Shown here in pieces: positions 62,843 through 64,000 of a stretch of DNA of 64,000 nt. This DNA is from Segatella hominis. GTDB taxonomy: Bacteria > Bacteroidota > Bacteroidia > Bacteroidales > Bacteroidaceae. Under the pieces are notes generated by a model. The model ran no database searches. It had not been told where the DNA came from and saw only the letters and a program-made list of their open reading frames with translations. The first letter of the stretch is position 1. Every line of letters begins with the position of its first letter. The stretch lies in NCBI RefSeq assembly GCF_019249725.2, contig NZ_CP137559.1, positions 2,439,501 to 2,503,500 of the forward strand. The letters are read 5' to 3'. The translations under genes were made by a program, and so were the position numbers.

Positions 62843-64000
62843 ATGAATCATATTATTAACGCATTCAAAAATCTGCCTCGAAGAGGCCAGCACAATTTCG
62901 TGAAGATATTGTGTCTGGCGCTCGGATTGGCAATCAGTTCGGTAATTATTGCCGAGATTTATTTCGAGCAGACCTACGATACGTATTTCCCTAGTTGGGA
63001 AAGGACGTATCTGATTTCGGAAGTGGGTACTAACCATGGCGAAACCATGGAGTTTACCAATACTTCAGGAGCCACTGCCCAAGGTGTAAAGCAATATGCG
63101 CCTATGGTGGAAGCTGCTACCAGTACTCTCTATTTTTATGATGATGCCCAATGCAAGATGGAAGACCAGAACATCATTTCTGCCAATATCAGGATGGCAG
63201 ACAGTTGTTTCTTTGATGTCTTTCCACAGAAGATATTGATAGGCAAGGCTAAACAGATTCTATCCCAACCCTTATCCTGTCTCATCGATTCAGAAACGGC
63301 AGCAAAGATTGGCGGTAATGTTGTAGGTAAGCATTTCACGCTTTCTAATTATCCGGGAACCACTTTTACCATCTATGGTGTTTTCGAAGCGTTTCCATGG
63401 GGTTCTTCCTTTCATGGTACGCAGATGATTCTGTCGAGGTGTAGTGTGCCATACGTATATTCCTATGATGGCAGAGGCCAATGGGTGGGAAATGATAGCT
63501 ATAGATCCTACATCCGGTTGGCAAAGGGGCATGAGGCAAAAGAACTCAAGCCTTACGTGAATAAGATGCGAGAGGATCATTTCCCTTTGAAGGAGATGAA
63601 GAATATGGGAATAGAACTGAACTATGATTTCACGGTATTGAGCGATGTTTACACCCAAGACCCTTATGTCAAGAAGATGGGATGGATTATGGGAATTATT
63701 GCTTTTGTCCTCCTCTTTACTTCTGTGATGAACTATCTGCTTATCATCGTGGGAAATCTTGTGGGTCGTTCTCGCGAAATGGCTGTCCGTAAGTGTTATG
63801 GTGCCGAATCGAAGAACATTCATGCCATCATTTTCTCTGAGGCTTTGGTGCATGTGGGGCTGGCGGTTGTTCTTGCGGCTGTTCTTGTGTTCCTTTGCAA
63901 GGGAACCATCGAAAACTTCCTTTCTGCTCCGGTAAGCACGTTGGTGCTTAATCGTGGCAGTTGGATATTGGTGGCTATTTGTATTCTGGTACTGCTGGTT
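62843..64000 (+). CDS. Second MacB/FtsX-type permease, 3' truncated by the window
   Basis: 386 residues are visible from MNHIINAFKNLPRRGQHNFV. The first helix (ILCLALGLAISSVIIAEIYF), the periplasmic MacB domain and the helices beginning WIMGIIAFVLLFTSVMNYLL follow, with the FtsX loop REMAVRKCYGAESKNIHAI. The frame stays open to the last base. It resembles the first permease but is a different protein; both may share the one ATPase. Confidence 0.88.
   Translation, partial: MNHIINAFKNLPRRGQHNFVKILCLALGLAISSVIIAEIYFEQTYDTYFPSWERTYLISEVGTNHGETMEFTNTSGATAQGVKQYAPMVEAATSTLYFYDDAQCKMEDQNIISANIRMADSCFFDVFPQKILIGKAKQILSQPLSCLIDSETAAKIGGNVVGKHFTLSNYPGTTFTIYGVFEAFPWGSSFHGTQMILSRCSVPYVYSYDGRGQWVGNDSYRSYIRLAKGHEAKELKPYVNKMREDHFPLKEMKNMGIELNYDFTVLSDVYTQDPYVKKMGWIMGIIAFVLLFTSVMNYLLIIVGNLVGRSREMAVRKCYGAESKNIHAIIFSEALVHVGLAVVLAAVLVFLCKGTIENFLSAPVSTLVLNRGSWILVAICILVLLV

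Noticed and set aside
1..64000. tRNA or rRNA genes
   Set aside because: No cloverleaf with TTCGAATC-type arms or rRNA-like segment was recognised, but a dedicated scan was not possible.

Overview
The window reads as chromosomal DNA of a gut-type member of the Bacteroidota, most likely Segatella/Prevotella of the P. copri group. The reasons are a SusC/SusD starch-utilisation locus, promoters of the Bacteroidota type (TANNTTTG at -7, often with TTG about 20 bases upstream), a DUF4290 gene beside murA, Bacteroidota-style Rpn (PD-(D/E)XK) genes, and insertion sequences and short interspersed repeats between genes. Species assignment and product names come from reading the translations and from family knowledge, not from a search.

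Positions 1-11508 carry a starch locus: a 5'-truncated susC, then susD, susE and susF in one operon, an Rpn-family nuclease gene, a kilobase of nested repeats, and a secreted GH13 alpha-amylase with its own promoter and a LacI-type operator. Positions 11509-20054 are a decay zone. It holds an intact alpha/beta hydrolase and a YafQ-type toxin-antitoxin pair among relics: an antitoxin stub, an IS1380 end, an ECF sigma N-terminus, a truncated LOG gene, the tail of a second Rpn gene, and a dead second amylase locus whose leader is interrupted by an IS4-type element. An IS3-family element and a P-loop ATPase gene follow.

Positions 20055-28008 are mostly housekeeping: ABC exporter, NAD kinase, DJ-1, ispD, recG, an M23/LysM peptidase. 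Positions 28774-39506 are accessory: a large repeat-built secreted protein followed by a small YxxP-type peptide gene, two ATPases of the DUF4143/archaeal-ATPase kind, a complete IS66 element with an exact 8-bp target duplication, an AraC-type helix-turn-helix stub, and many hairpin and tandem repeats.

Positions 39653-49781 return to core genes: rseP, dxr, rimM, murA (with Asp at the catalytic Cys position), DUF4290 and tsaB on the minus strand, then yicC, gmk, nadD and a phosphoethanolamine-transferase-like sulfatase-fold protein on the plus strand. Positions 49874-54972 are a membrane cluster that probably modifies envelope glycans or lipids: three acyltransferase-3 proteins, a UbiA/DPPR-synthase-like prenyltransferase and a HAD phosphatase.

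Positions 55204-64000 are a two-component system (minus strand) facing a FtsX/MacB-type permease, its ATPase, a TolC-like outer-membrane protein, a HlyD-like adaptor and a second permease cut by the window end. A near-perfect sigma-54 promoter with a paired dyad upstream sits in front of the tolC-like gene, although the local response regulator has no AAA+ domain. No rRNA, tRNA or CRISPR array was seen.
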